Made by a program: the position numbers and the translations under genes. From NCBI GenBank assembly GCA_934255485.1, contig CAKQOG010000002.1, forward strand, positions 1-64,000: 64,000 nucleotides of DNA, given 5' to 3'. Under the pieces are notes generated by a model. That model did not search any database. It was not told the origin of the DNA and was given only the letters and a program-made list of their open reading frames with translations. The DNA comes from an uncultured Prevotellamassilia sp. Lineage in GTDB: Bacteria > Bacteroidota > Bacteroidia > Bacteroidales > Bacteroidaceae. Each line of letters starts with the position of its first letter. Position 1 is the stretch's first letter. This document shows positions 33,692 through 42,851 of this stretch, piece by piece.

Positions 33692-35038
33692 TTATTTACT
33701 AGACAAATAAGCATCTATATCTGCAGCAGCCTTGCGTCCTCCCGCAATACATCTTACAACAAGACTTGCACCCGTAGCAGCATCGCCTGCTACAAATACA
33801 TTCTCTGCAAAGTTAGGTTGTTGCGGACGTAAAAAGCCCATAGCAAGAAAAACTATATCACACTTGATGATTTCCTTTTTACCTGTTGGCACCATAATGG
33901 GACGTCCACCCTCTGGATTAGGTTTCCACTCTACTTCCTCAACCTCTGCACCACTCACGCGTCCGTCTTTAGTTCCAATAAACTTATTTGTAGTAAGCAA
34001 CCAACGACGTTCACACCCCTCTTCATGACTCGAAGAGGTTTTGAGTACAATTGGCCATTGTGGCCATGGTGTATTGGGATTTGAACCTACTGGTGGTTTA
34101 GGCATAATCTCGATTTGCGTAACGCTCTTTGCACCTTGACGATTAGATGTACCGATACAGTCAGATCCTGTATCACCGCCACCAATAACGAGTACACGTT
34201 TGCCTTTAGCTGTTACGCGCTCGCTATCGCTAAAACTTTGACCTGCCAAGACTCTGTTTTGTTGGCTAAGAAGTTCAAGCGCAAAATGTACCCCTTTGAG
34301 TTCACGTCCAGGCACTTTAAGATCGCGTGCCGTTGGAGTACCCGTGCAAATACAATAAGCATCAAAACCTTCAGGAAGTTTAGTTACATCTATTGTTTCA
34401 TTTACCTTGAACGTTATGCCCTCAGCCTCCATTACCTTTATGCGTCGATCAATAACAGTTTTCTGAAGTTTAAAGTTTGGTATACCAAAACGTAGCAAAC
34501 CGCCGACATATTCATGCTGTTCAAACACTGTAACCTCATATCCACGATGGTTCAGTTGATTAGCTGCTGCCAAGCCAGCGGGTCCCGAACCAATAACTGC
34601 AACTTTTTTGCCATTACGTTCAAAATGACGAGGTTGCACCATTCCCTCGCGGAACGCTGCTTCAATAATAGAGCATTCATCCTCGCGAATGGTTACAGGA
34701 GCATTCATAGAGAGTTTGAGCACACAACTTTTTTCGCACAAAGCAGGACAAATACGTCCTGTAAACTCAGGAAAATCGTTTGTTGCAGTAAGAATTTCGT
34801 ATGCTGTTTTCCACTCTCCTTTATAGATTGCATCTTGAAATTCTGGAGGGCGATTACCTAATGGACATGCCCAATGGCAGAATGGTACGCCACAATCCAT
34901 GCAACGCGATGCTTGCAATCGACGATCGCTTGTATTTAAAGTTTGTTCTACTTCACCAAAGTCGGCTATACGTTCGTGTATTGGGCGATAGCCTGCTTCG
35001 CAACGTGGAATAGTGAGAAATGCTTTAGGATCTCCCAT
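33692..35038 (-). CDS. gltD: Glutamate synthase small subunit (NADPH)
   Basis: 448 residues. The N-terminal region has iron-sulfur cysteines (SRCMDCGVPFCHWACPLGNR, then CPALCEKSC). The flavin site is VAVIGSGPAGLAAANQLNHR and the NADPH site is RVLVIGGGDTGSDCIGTSNR; FVAGDAATGASLVVRCIAGG is near the end. It feeds electrons from NADPH to the large subunit to make glutamate from glutamine and 2-oxoglutarate. It lies 161 nt downstream of gltB. Confidence 0.96.
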   Translation of the reverse strand: MGDPKAFLTIPRCEAGYRPIHERIADFGEVEQTLNTSDRRLQASRCMDCGVPFCHWACPLGNRPPEFQDAIYKGEWKTAYEILTATNDFPEFTGRICPALCEKSCVLKLSMNAPVTIREDECSIIEAAFREGMVQPRHFERNGKKVAVIGSGPAGLAAANQLNHRGYEVTVFEQHEYVGGLLRFGIPNFKLQKTVIDRRIKVMEAEGITFKVNETIDVTKLPEGFDAYCICTGTPTARDLKVPGRELKGVHFALELLSQQNRVLAGQSFSDSERVTAKGKRVLVIGGGDTGSDCIGTSNRQGAKSVTQIEIMPKPPVGSNPNTPWPQWPIVLKTSSSHEEGCERRWLLTTNKFIGTKDGRVSGAEVEEVEWKPNPEGGRPIMVPTGKKEIIKCDIVFLAMGFLRPQQPNFAENVFVAGDAATGASLVVRCIAGGRKAAADIDAYLSSK

Positions 35039-35199
35039 GATATAATTATATATTTGTTGGCAAGAAGAGATAAGAGCAAAGCATTGAAATTTGTTTGATA
35101 ACCATGCTCGTCAATATCAATTTTTAATCATCTAATACCTACGTATTAAGATGCACTTTGCTCTTTATCTCTTTGTCTGTTTTCTTAAACAATATTGTA

Positions 35200-38100
35200 T
35201 CAATAATCTCTCTGAACCTCAGCAATTTTTTGCTGCAACTTACGCATTTGCTCTTCAGCAAGTACTCGTTTGTATTCAATTGGAGTAACTTGAATGAAAT
35301 CATCTACATAGTGATTCCAATCGTCAAGCATTGTACGGGCAAGCTGCGAACCTGTGTACAGATAGTGCTGGCGAATGAGTTCGTGCAGTTCTTTTCTTGA
35401 AGCAGAATCCTCGATGAGCGAGAGTTCAACCATCTCCATGTTACAGAAATAGTCAAAATTATGGTTCTTGTCCCATACATAAGCTACACCACCGCTCATT
35501 CCGGCTGCAAAGTTGCGTCCTGTTTCTCCGAGTACAACTACACGTCCACCTGTCATATATTCACAACAGTGGTCACCAACGCCCTCAACTACAGCTATAG
35601 CGCCAGAGTTACGTACAGCAAAACGTTCTCCAACCATACCGTTGATGTAAACCTCACCACTTGTTGCACCATAAAGAAGTGTATTGCCCGCGATGGTATT
35701 CTCTTCAGCATTGAAGTTTGAACGAATAGGAGGCATAACTGCGATACGACCACCACTCAATGCTTTTCCTAAATAATCGTTAGCTTCTCCTTCGAGTTTG
35801 AAGTTTATGCCGTGAGTAAGGAATGCACCAAAGCTCTGACCTGCAGAACCTTTAAACTTCACATTGATGGTTTCGTCGGGCAAACCATTTTGACCATACT
35901 TTGTAGCCACAGCACCTGAAAGCATAGCACCTACAGAGCGATCTGTGTTGGCAATTGAATATTCGAGCGAAACTTCTTTCTGATTATCCAATGCCTCTGC
36001 AGCAGCCTTTATCATCGATTGATCCAATACGCTGTCAATGTTATGATGTTGCGCAGTTGTGTGGTGTATGTCTGCATTATTGTCGATACGATGAAGCAAA
36101 CGTCCGAAATCGAGTGAAGCTGCTTTTGAATGCTCGTCTGCTTGGCGCAATTTAATTAAGTCTGTGCGACCAACTATATCGTTAAAGTGACGGAAGCCCA
36201 TTTCTGCAAGATACTCACGTACCTCTTGTGCCAAGAAGCGGAAGTAGTTTACTACATATTCATAATGACCACGGAAATGCTCTCGCAATTCTGGATTTTG
36301 AGTAGCAACACCTACAGGACAAGTGTTGGCATGACACTTACGCATCATTACACAACCAAGAACAATCAAAACGGTTGTACCGAAGCCAAATTCTTCTGCA
36401 CCAAGAAGAGCCATTGAAATAATGTCCCTACCCGTTTTTATCTGCCCATCAGTTTGCAAACGCACTTGACCACGAAGACCATTGAGAACAAGCGTTTGTT
36501 GAGTTTCAGACAATCCTATCTCAGGTGAGATGCCAGCATAGCGCATTGAAGAGGCAGGTGATGCACCCGTTCCACCTTCTGCACCAGAAATAACTATTAG
36601 GTCTGCCTTGGCTTTGGCTACACCAGCAGCAATGGTTCCGACCCCACTCTCTGCCACCAATTTAACACTAATCTGTGCTTTCGGATTAACATTCTTAAGG
36701 TCGAATATTAACTGGGCTAAATCCTCAATAGAGTAAATATCGTGGTGTGGCGGAGGAGATATAAGCGATATACCAGGGATTGAATGACGAGTTTTTGCGA
36801 TAATCTGATTAACCTTATAACCTGGTAATTGTCCACCTTCACCTGGCTTTGCACCTTGGGCAACCTTTATCTGGATTTCTTCGGCATTTACCAAATATTC
36901 AGTTGTTACACCAAAACGTCCTGAAGCAATCTGCTTGGTTTTACTGCAAAGAGAAATGCCATCAAACTTTTCGTGGAAACGTTCGTTATCTTCACCGCCC
37001 TCGCCAGTATTGCTGCGAGTTCCTAGTTTGTTCATAGCCAAAGCAAGTGCCTCATGAGCCTCTTTGCTAATAGCCCCGAACGACATTGCCCCTGTTACAA
37101 AATGCTTTACGATATCGTCTACAGACTCTACCTCATCTACAGAAATTGGATTCTTTTTAAACTCAAAGAAGTCGCGCAAGAATATGGGCTTGGGTTTATT
37201 ATCTACAAGTGATGTAAACTCCTTAAACTTCTTATAACTACCTAAACGCGTAGCAAGTTGCAAGGTCGATATAGTTTCGGGATTCCATGCATGGCGTTCA
37301 CCATCTTTACGATAACTAAATAGGCCAGCGTATGGCAATAGTCCTTCAAGTTCACGATCTTTATAGCATGGGGCATATCCTTCGTCATGGAATTTCTTAT
37401 AGTCACGAGCAATCTGCTCAAGATGTATACCGCCAATAGTTCCTGCAACTGTACCAAAGTAGCTATGTAACAACTCATCGCTCAAACCTATAGCTTCGAA
37501 AATTTTGGCTCCGCGATAAGAGCGTAATGTGCTAATACCCATTTTAGATAGCACCTTATACAAGCCTTTACATATTGCCTTGATATAGTTCTTTTCAGCA
37601 GTTTCGTAGTTCATCTGCACCTCACCACGCTTAACTAAATCATCAAGCACAGCAAAAGCCATATACGGATTAATAGCGCTTGCACCATAGCCTATCAATA
37701 AGGCAGCGTGCATAACTTCGCGAGTTTCACCACTCTCTACAACCAAAGCCGTTTCCATACGTTTCTGTACAGAAATAAGATAGTGATGCACAGCGCTCAC
37801 AGCCAAAAGCGATGGTATAGCAGCATGCGTTTCGTCTACGCCACGATCAGAGAGAATGATATAATTAACACCATCGTTTACACTTTGTTCTGCCATATGA
37901 CAGAGATTGTCTAATGCCTCTTTTAAACCTTCAGCACCCTTTGACGCTTCAAATACCATAGGCAATTTGATCGTGTTAAAACCTTTGTAACGAATATTAC
38001 AAAGAATGTCGAGCTGATTGTTTGTTAGAATAGGTTCTGGCAAACGAACCATCTTGCAATGGCTTTCGTTGGGCGAAAGTATATTCATACCAACAGCTCC

Positions 38101-39693
38101 CACATATTCGGTAAGCGACATCACAAGTTCTTCACGTATAGGGTCGATAGCGGGGTTTGTAACTTGTGCAAATTGCTGACGGAAATAATTAAAGAGCAAC
38201 TGTGGACGATCTGAAAGTACGGCTAATGGAGTGTCATTACCCATAGATGCAATTGGTTCACTGCCCTTTGTGGCCATTGGCGTAATAGTACGTTCTACAT
38301 CTTCGCGTGTAAACCCAAAGATACGGAGTTTCTTATCAAAGTCATTTACTGCATTATCAACCTTACGTCCACTCTTTAAAGTGTCAAGTTCTATACGATT
38401 AGCCGACAACCACTGACGATAAGGATGAGCTGCAGCAAGTTGTGCTTTTAGTTCGCCATCGTAGTATATATTGCCTTCTTGCGTATCAATTAATAAGATC
38501 TTTCCTGGTTGCAAACGACCTTTTTCTTTAATATCACCTGCTTCAAAACCAATAACACCTGCTTCGGAAGCCACTACCATCATGTCGTTTTTAGTAATGA
38601 GATAACGTGCAGGACGTAATCCGTTACGATCGAGCATACCTCCTGCATATCTACCATCACTAAATAACAACGCTGCAGGTCCATCCCATGGTTCCATAAG
38701 GATAGAGTGATATTCATAGAAAGCCTTAAGATCTTCAGAAATAGGATTTTTATCGTTAAAACTTTCAGGAACAAGCATTGCCATAGCATGAGGCAAACTC
38801 AAGCCCGACATTACCAAAAATTCAAGAACATTATCAAGCGATGCAGAGTCGCTCATGTTAGGCTGAATGATAGGACGAATAGCCTTGATATCGCCTAAAG
38901 TATCAGTTGAAAGCACAGATTCTCTTGCTTCCATCCAAGCACGATTACCACGAATTGTGTTAATTTCGCCATTGTGTGCTAACAAACGAAATGGCTGAGC
39001 CAATCCCCATGTAGGGAAGGTATTTGTTGAAAAACGAGAGTGAACTATTGCTAAGCCACTTGTAAAATAAGGCTGCGTAAGATCGGGGTAATAGTCACGT
39101 AATTGAGTTGAAGACAACATACCTTTATACACAATGCTCTTTGAAGAAAGTGAGCAAATATAAAAGTCTTTATTGGATACTCGTTTCTCTATTTTTTTAC
39201 GTATAATATATAATTTACGTTCAAGCTCATCAGGTTCACCACCAGTGATAAACACTTGTTTAACATCTGGTTCGGTAGAGAGCGCAGCCTCCCCTAATAT
39301 TTCTGAATTAGTTGGGACTGTGCGTAAGTGCATAAGTGACAACCCCTCGCGCTCAACCTCTTCAAGAAATATACGCAATATTTCGCTTTGTTCATCCTCT
39401 TTTTTAGGAAGGAATACAAGTCCTGTTCCATAATGTCCCTTTTCAGGCACAGGGATACCTTGTAAAAGAATAAACTCGTGAGGAATTTGCAGAAGTATAC
39501 CAGCACCATCACCAGTTTTATTATCTGCTCCTTCAGCACCACGATGCTTCATATTTTCAAGGACTTTTAGAGCTGAATCTACCAACTCGTGACTCTTGTT
39601 TCCATGTATATTGACAATCATGCCAACACCACAAGCGTCGTGCTCGTTTTCAGAGCGATATAGTCCTTCGTCAAGCCTATTTTCTAATTGCAT
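35200..39693 (-). CDS. gltB: Glutamate synthase large subunit
   Basis: 1497 residues, the normal GltB size. The amidotransferase nucleophile follows HDACGVGMI (Cys21), implying a short propeptide of 20 residues. The FMN/synthase domain includes GAMSFGAISKEAHEALALAM, GEGGEDNERF, KPGEGGQLPGYKVN and SPPPHHDIYSIEDLAQLIFD; GCVMMRKCHANTCPVGVATQ carries the 3Fe-4S cysteines, and the C-terminal GXGXG beta-helix follows. Partner of gltD. No complete promoter was found; a TAATTTTG -7 box lies at 39742-39749 (reverse). Confidence 0.97.
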   Translation of the reverse strand: MQLENRLDEGLYRSENEHDACGVGMIVNIHGNKSHELVDSALKVLENMKHRGAEGADNKTGDGAGILLQIPHEFILLQGIPVPEKGHYGTGLVFLPKKEDEQSEILRIFLEEVEREGLSLMHLRTVPTNSEILGEAALSTEPDVKQVFITGGEPDELERKLYIIRKKIEKRVSNKDFYICSLSSKSIVYKGMLSSTQLRDYYPDLTQPYFTSGLAIVHSRFSTNTFPTWGLAQPFRLLAHNGEINTIRGNRAWMEARESVLSTDTLGDIKAIRPIIQPNMSDSASLDNVLEFLVMSGLSLPHAMAMLVPESFNDKNPISEDLKAFYEYHSILMEPWDGPAALLFSDGRYAGGMLDRNGLRPARYLITKNDMMVVASEAGVIGFEAGDIKEKGRLQPGKILLIDTQEGNIYYDGELKAQLAAAHPYRQWLSANRIELDTLKSGRKVDNAVNDFDKKLRIFGFTREDVERTITPMATKGSEPIASMGNDTPLAVLSDRPQLLFNYFRQQFAQVTNPAIDPIREELVMSLTEYVGAVGMNILSPNESHCKMVRLPEPILTNNQLDILCNIRYKGFNTIKLPMVFEASKGAEGLKEALDNLCHMAEQSVNDGVNYIILSDRGVDETHAAIPSLLAVSAVHHYLISVQKRMETALVVESGETREVMHAALLIGYGASAINPYMAFAVLDDLVKRGEVQMNYETAEKNYIKAICKGLYKVLSKMGISTLRSYRGAKIFEAIGLSDELLHSYFGTVAGTIGGIHLEQIARDYKKFHDEGYAPCYKDRELEGLLPYAGLFSYRKDGERHAWNPETISTLQLATRLGSYKKFKEFTSLVDNKPKPIFLRDFFEFKKNPISVDEVESVDDIVKHFVTGAMSFGAISKEAHEALALAMNKLGTRSNTGEGGEDNERFHEKFDGISLCSKTKQIASGRFGVTTEYLVNAEEIQIKVAQGAKPGEGGQLPGYKVNQIIAKTRHSIPGISLISPPPHHDIYSIEDLAQLIFDLKNVNPKAQISVKLVAESGVGTIAAGVAKAKADLIVISGAEGGTGASPASSMRYAGISPEIGLSETQQTLVLNGLRGQVRLQTDGQIKTGRDIISMALLGAEEFGFGTTVLIVLGCVMMRKCHANTCPVGVATQNPELREHFRGHYEYVVNYFRFLAQEVREYLAEMGFRHFNDIVGRTDLIKLRQADEHSKAASLDFGRLLHRIDNNADIHHTTAQHHNIDSVLDQSMIKAAAEALDNQKEVSLEYSIANTDRSVGAMLSGAVATKYGQNGLPDETINVKFKGSAGQSFGAFLTHGINFKLEGEANDYLGKALSGGRIAVMPPIRSNFNAEENTIAGNTLLYGATSGEVYINGMVGERFAVRNSGAIAVVEGVGDHCCEYMTGGRVVVLGETGRNFAAGMSGGVAYVWDKNHNFDYFCNMEMVELSLIEDSASRKELHELIRQHYLYTGSQLARTMLDDWNHYVDDFIQVTPIEYKRVLAEEQMRKLQQKIAEVQRDY

Positions 39694-40016
39694 AATGTTC
39701 TTGTATTATAAATATGCTTACTACTTGTTTTAATTATTCGCAAAATTACAACATTTATTGCTACAAAGTGACTTTACAACGTAAAAAAAATGCAAAACAT
39801 TTATTTTATTGCCATTTTATAGCATTTTGCAATATAAACACGATAAAATAGTACATTTTGTTGTTTTAAGGACATCGCATACAAACAAAAAAATAGGTTA
39901 TTAAACTATGTTTCCAACATTTGTATAAGACAAGATAAAACTTATTTTACATTTAAAATTGCAATAACGAAGGTCGAAATATTGTAACTTTGTAAAAACA
40001 ACATAAACATATACAA

Positions 40017-40460
40017 ATGAAAGAACCTTCTTTATTTCCTGATAGCTTTTTTGATGGTAATAACACAGTCATTAATAACAACGCTATGCAAAATACGCAT
40101 AACCATAAAACAAGCTACTTGTTCAACAGATTGGCACAATCGCCATTTAGAAGTAAGTTCAGATTATCTAAGAAAGACGTTGATTATATTAATGAAAAGG
40201 GGCTTGATACAATACGCAGGCACGCTATTGATTTTATATCAAAGCGCTTAGCACCTGCAGAAATTACTAATGATGGCCGACAAACCCCCATGCGTGGACA
40301 CCCTGTATTTATTGCTCAGCATGCCACAGCTTGCTGCTGCAGAGGATGTTTATATAAATGGCATCATATAGCTCCTGGTAGAGAACTTACAGAGAATGAG
40401 CAACATTACGTTGTTGATATTATAATGGAATGGATAGAAAAGCAATTAAAAAGACAATAG
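40017..40460 (+). CDS. DUF4186 family protein
   Basis: 147 residues. After about 33 variable residues the DUF4186 core is clear: LFNRLAQSPFRSKFRLSKKD, INEKGLDTIRRHAIDFISKR, QTPMRGHPVFIAQHATACCC and RGCLYKWHHIAPGRELTENE. Two cysteines and conserved histidines (GHPVFIAQHATACCCRGC) suggest metal binding, but the function is unknown. A -7 box TAACTTTG lies at 39985-39992, 25 nt ahead of the start codon. Confidence 0.9.
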   Translation: MKEPSLFPDSFFDGNNTVINNNAMQNTHNHKTSYLFNRLAQSPFRSKFRLSKKDVDYINEKGLDTIRRHAIDFISKRLAPAEITNDGRQTPMRGHPVFIAQHATACCCRGCLYKWHHIAPGRELTENEQHYVVDIIMEWIEKQLKRQ

Positions 40461-40474
40461 ATATACACAAAAAA

Positions 40475-40565
40475 AATAACACCCATAAACAAAATATTGA
40501 ACTGCACCCCAAAAGTTTTGTGTCCAACTCTTTGGGGTCATTTCATTTTGTTTATGGGTGTTATT
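40475..40565. terminator. Long bidirectional terminator with a palindromic insert in its loop
   Basis: ATAACACCCATAAACAAAAT pairs with ATTTTGTTTATGGGTGTTAT, flanked by A and T runs on both sides. It serves the convergent DUF4186 and NUDIX genes. The 49-bp loop (40496-40544) holds its own inverted repeat, ACCCCAAAaAG against CTcTTTGGGGT. Confidence 0.85.
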
Positions 40566-40569
40566 TTTT

Positions 40570-40980
40570 TTATGATATAACTAATTTAGATACTTCTGCT
40601 GCTATTGGTCTGTCTGCATCACACCAATTAATATCGCTTAAATCTAAAAGCTTTTTCCATTGAAAATCTGCATGCTCTTTCATCTTAAAATCTCTTGACT
40701 TTGCACTACAAAGAAAAGCTTGCATGGTTATTGAGAAATCAGGATAAACATGATTAATCGTGACAATATGCCTTTCTACAGAAACATCATAGTCCATTTC
40801 TTCAAGCAACTCACGATGTAGAGCCTGTTGTGGAGTTTCTCCTTCTTCAATCTTACCACCAGGAAATTCCCAACGAAAAGAGGTATAATCATATTTAGTT
40901 TTCCCTTTTTGCATGCACAACACTTCGCCATTGTTTACTATAACAGCACAAACCACATTGTAATGTTTCATATCCATCAT
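40570..40980 (-). CDS. NUDIX hydrolase, MutT-like
   Basis: 136 residues. The NUDIX box is GGKIEEGETPQQALHRELLE followed by EMDYDV; the catalytic REXXEE glutamates are intact, while the usual Gly near the end of the box is Asp. Similar short proteins hydrolyse 8-oxo-dGTP or related nucleotides. It starts 3 nt after the DnaJ-like gene, so the two are co-transcribed. Confidence 0.88.
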   Translation of the reverse strand: MMDMKHYNVVCAVIVNNGEVLCMQKGKTKYDYTSFRWEFPGGKIEEGETPQQALHRELLEEMDYDVSVERHIVTINHVYPDFSITMQAFLCSAKSRDFKMKEHADFQWKKLLDLSDINWCDADRPIAAEVSKLVIS

Positions 40981-40983
40981 ACC

Positions 40984-41685
40984 TTAGTTAGCTGCGTCAC
41001 GCATTTGCATAAGCAAATCGCGTTGATGCTGGGTTAATTTAGTAGGCAAATTTACTTTATAGGTGATAATCAAATTACCATAAGTACCATCTGGTTTCTG
41101 ATAACCTTTACCACGCAAACGTATCTTTGTTCCATTTTGCGTTTCGGGTTTAACCTTCAATTTTAATTTACCACCTTGTGTTTGCAGCAATATATCACCG
41201 CCCAATAGAGCTGTATACATATCTATAGCAACCTCTGCATGAGCATCATATTCATTGGGATCTACATAGCTTCTGCCACCGCTTGTAAAGCCGCCATGTG
41301 AAGACGATCTGCCAAACAAGTCTTCAAAGAATGATGAGAAGTTACCTCTTCCACCCGTAAATTGTGAGAAGTCAAAATCCTCGTCACCATTTCCGCCACT
41401 ATAGTAGAAGTGTGAACCATTTCCACCAGCTGCGCTATTAGCTTTTTCATAGGCATCTGCTTGTTCCCAATTCTCGCCATATTTATCGTATTTTTTACGT
41501 TTCTCAGGGTCTGACAACACAGCATTCGCCTCTTGCAAGGCTTGGAATTTTGCTTTAGCTTTAGGGTCATCTGGATGAAGATCTGGATGAAATTGCTTAG
41601 AGCGTTTCAAATAAGCCTTACGTATATCAGCCTGTGGGGTATCCTTAGGTATACCCATAATTTTGTAGTAATCTATAAATGCCAT
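40984..41685 (-). CDS. DnaJ-domain co-chaperone, CbpA-like
   Basis: 233 residues. The J domain (1-70) has the HPD motif at residues 33-35 (FHPDLHP) and the KKYDKYGENW ending. A Gly/Phe-rich linker (FSQFTGGRGNFSSFFEDLFG) leads to one C-terminal substrate-binding domain with KVKPETQNGTKIRLRGKGYQ. There is no zinc-finger domain, as in CbpA, but only one beta-domain region fits the length. It stimulates DnaK ATP hydrolysis and is followed at once by the NUDIX gene. Confidence 0.92.
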   Translation of the reverse strand: MAFIDYYKIMGIPKDTPQADIRKAYLKRSKQFHPDLHPDDPKAKAKFQALQEANAVLSDPEKRKKYDKYGENWEQADAYEKANSAAGGNGSHFYYSGGNGDEDFDFSQFTGGRGNFSSFFEDLFGRSSSHGGFTSGGRSYVDPNEYDAHAEVAIDMYTALLGGDILLQTQGGKLKLKVKPETQNGTKIRLRGKGYQKPDGTYGNLIITYKVNLPTKLTQHQRDLLMQMRDAAN

Positions 41686-41917
41686 AATCTTAATATTTTT
41701 TCAATTTTTCTTTAACAAAAAAAGTGCCACGGCCACATACAAACCTTTATTTTCACATTATTATATTATTTCAGAACTCATTTTTTATAATCCTATCGTT
41801 CACATGCAAGTTTTTCAGTAATTTTGTCGTTACAAAAGGTGCACAACATGACATAAACATCCTTATGCCATTTTGCACTGCCATAATATCAACATATTAC
41901 AAATAGACAATATATAT

Positions 41918-42766
41918 ATGTACACAGTAGAAGAATTAAACGACAAACTAATAGACCTTGCATTCTCTGAAGATATAGGCGATGGCGACCATACCACCCT
42001 ATGTTGCATCCCTGAAGATGCAATGGGCAAGTCTCGATTGCTAATCAAGGAAGAAGGCATATTGGCAGGTATGCGCATAGCGAAAGAAATCTTTCATCGC
42101 TTCGACCCCACTATGCAGATTGAACAATTCATGGAAGATGGTACACATGTTAAACCTGGAGATGTGCCCATGATTGTTACTGGCAAAGTACGTTCATTGC
42201 TCCAAACAGAGCGACTGATGCTCAACGTTATGCAGCGCATGAGTGGCATAGCCACAATGACAAACAAATATGTAAAGCGTTTAGAGGGTACCCACACTCG
42301 TGTACTCGATACTCGTAAAACCACTCCAGGCATGCGTATGCTCGAAAAAGAGGCTGTTAAAATTGGTGGAGGTTGCAATCACCGTATAGGACTTTTCGAT
42401 ATGATTTTGCTCAAAGATAATCACATAGACTTTGCTGGTGGCATAGCAAATGCTCTTGATCGTTGCGCAGCTTATCAAAAGGAGAAGGGTTTACACCTTA
42501 AAGTTGAAATAGAATGTCGCTCGTTTGACGAAATCAAACAAGTTATGGCACATGGTGGTGCTGATCGTATCATGCTCGACAATTTCTCTGTTGAAGATAC
42601 TAAGAAAGCTGTTGAACTAATCAACCATCAATTCGAAACAGAATCAAGCGGTGGTATCACCTATGATACACTTCGTGATTATGCAGAATGTGGCGTTGAT
42701 TATATTTCAGTTGGTGCCCTTACACACTCTGTAAAAGGATTAGACATGTCCTTCAAAGCATGCTAA
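41918..42766 (+). CDS. nadC: Nicotinate-nucleotide pyrophosphorylase (carboxylating)
   Basis: 282 residues from the ATG at 41918. AFSEDIGDGDHTTLCCIPED, LLQTERLMLNVMQRMSGIAT, THTRVLDTRKTTPGMRMLEK, AVKIGGGCNHRIGLFDMILL and KDNH are standard NadC blocks. It makes nicotinate mononucleotide from quinolinate and PRPP in NAD synthesis. nadA and nadB are not in this window. A -7 box TAATTTTG is at 41819-41826. Confidence 0.96.
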   Translation: MYTVEELNDKLIDLAFSEDIGDGDHTTLCCIPEDAMGKSRLLIKEEGILAGMRIAKEIFHRFDPTMQIEQFMEDGTHVKPGDVPMIVTGKVRSLLQTERLMLNVMQRMSGIATMTNKYVKRLEGTHTRVLDTRKTTPGMRMLEKEAVKIGGGCNHRIGLFDMILLKDNHIDFAGGIANALDRCAAYQKEKGLHLKVEIECRSFDEIKQVMAHGGADRIMLDNFSVEDTKKAVELINHQFETESSGGITYDTLRDYAECGVDYISVGALTHSVKGLDMSFKAC

Positions 42767-42793
42767 TTTTATAAGATAAATAACAAAATGTTT

Positions 42794-42830
42794 CAAGCAG
42801 TGAGTTGAAAACACTCGCTGCTTGATTTTT
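42794..42830 (+). terminator. Terminator of nadC
   Basis: CAAGCAGtGAGT pairs with ACTCgCTGCTTG, followed by ATTTTTG. It lies 27 nt after the nadC stop. Confidence 0.8.
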
Positions 42831-42851
42831 GAATTTAATATACATAAAATA

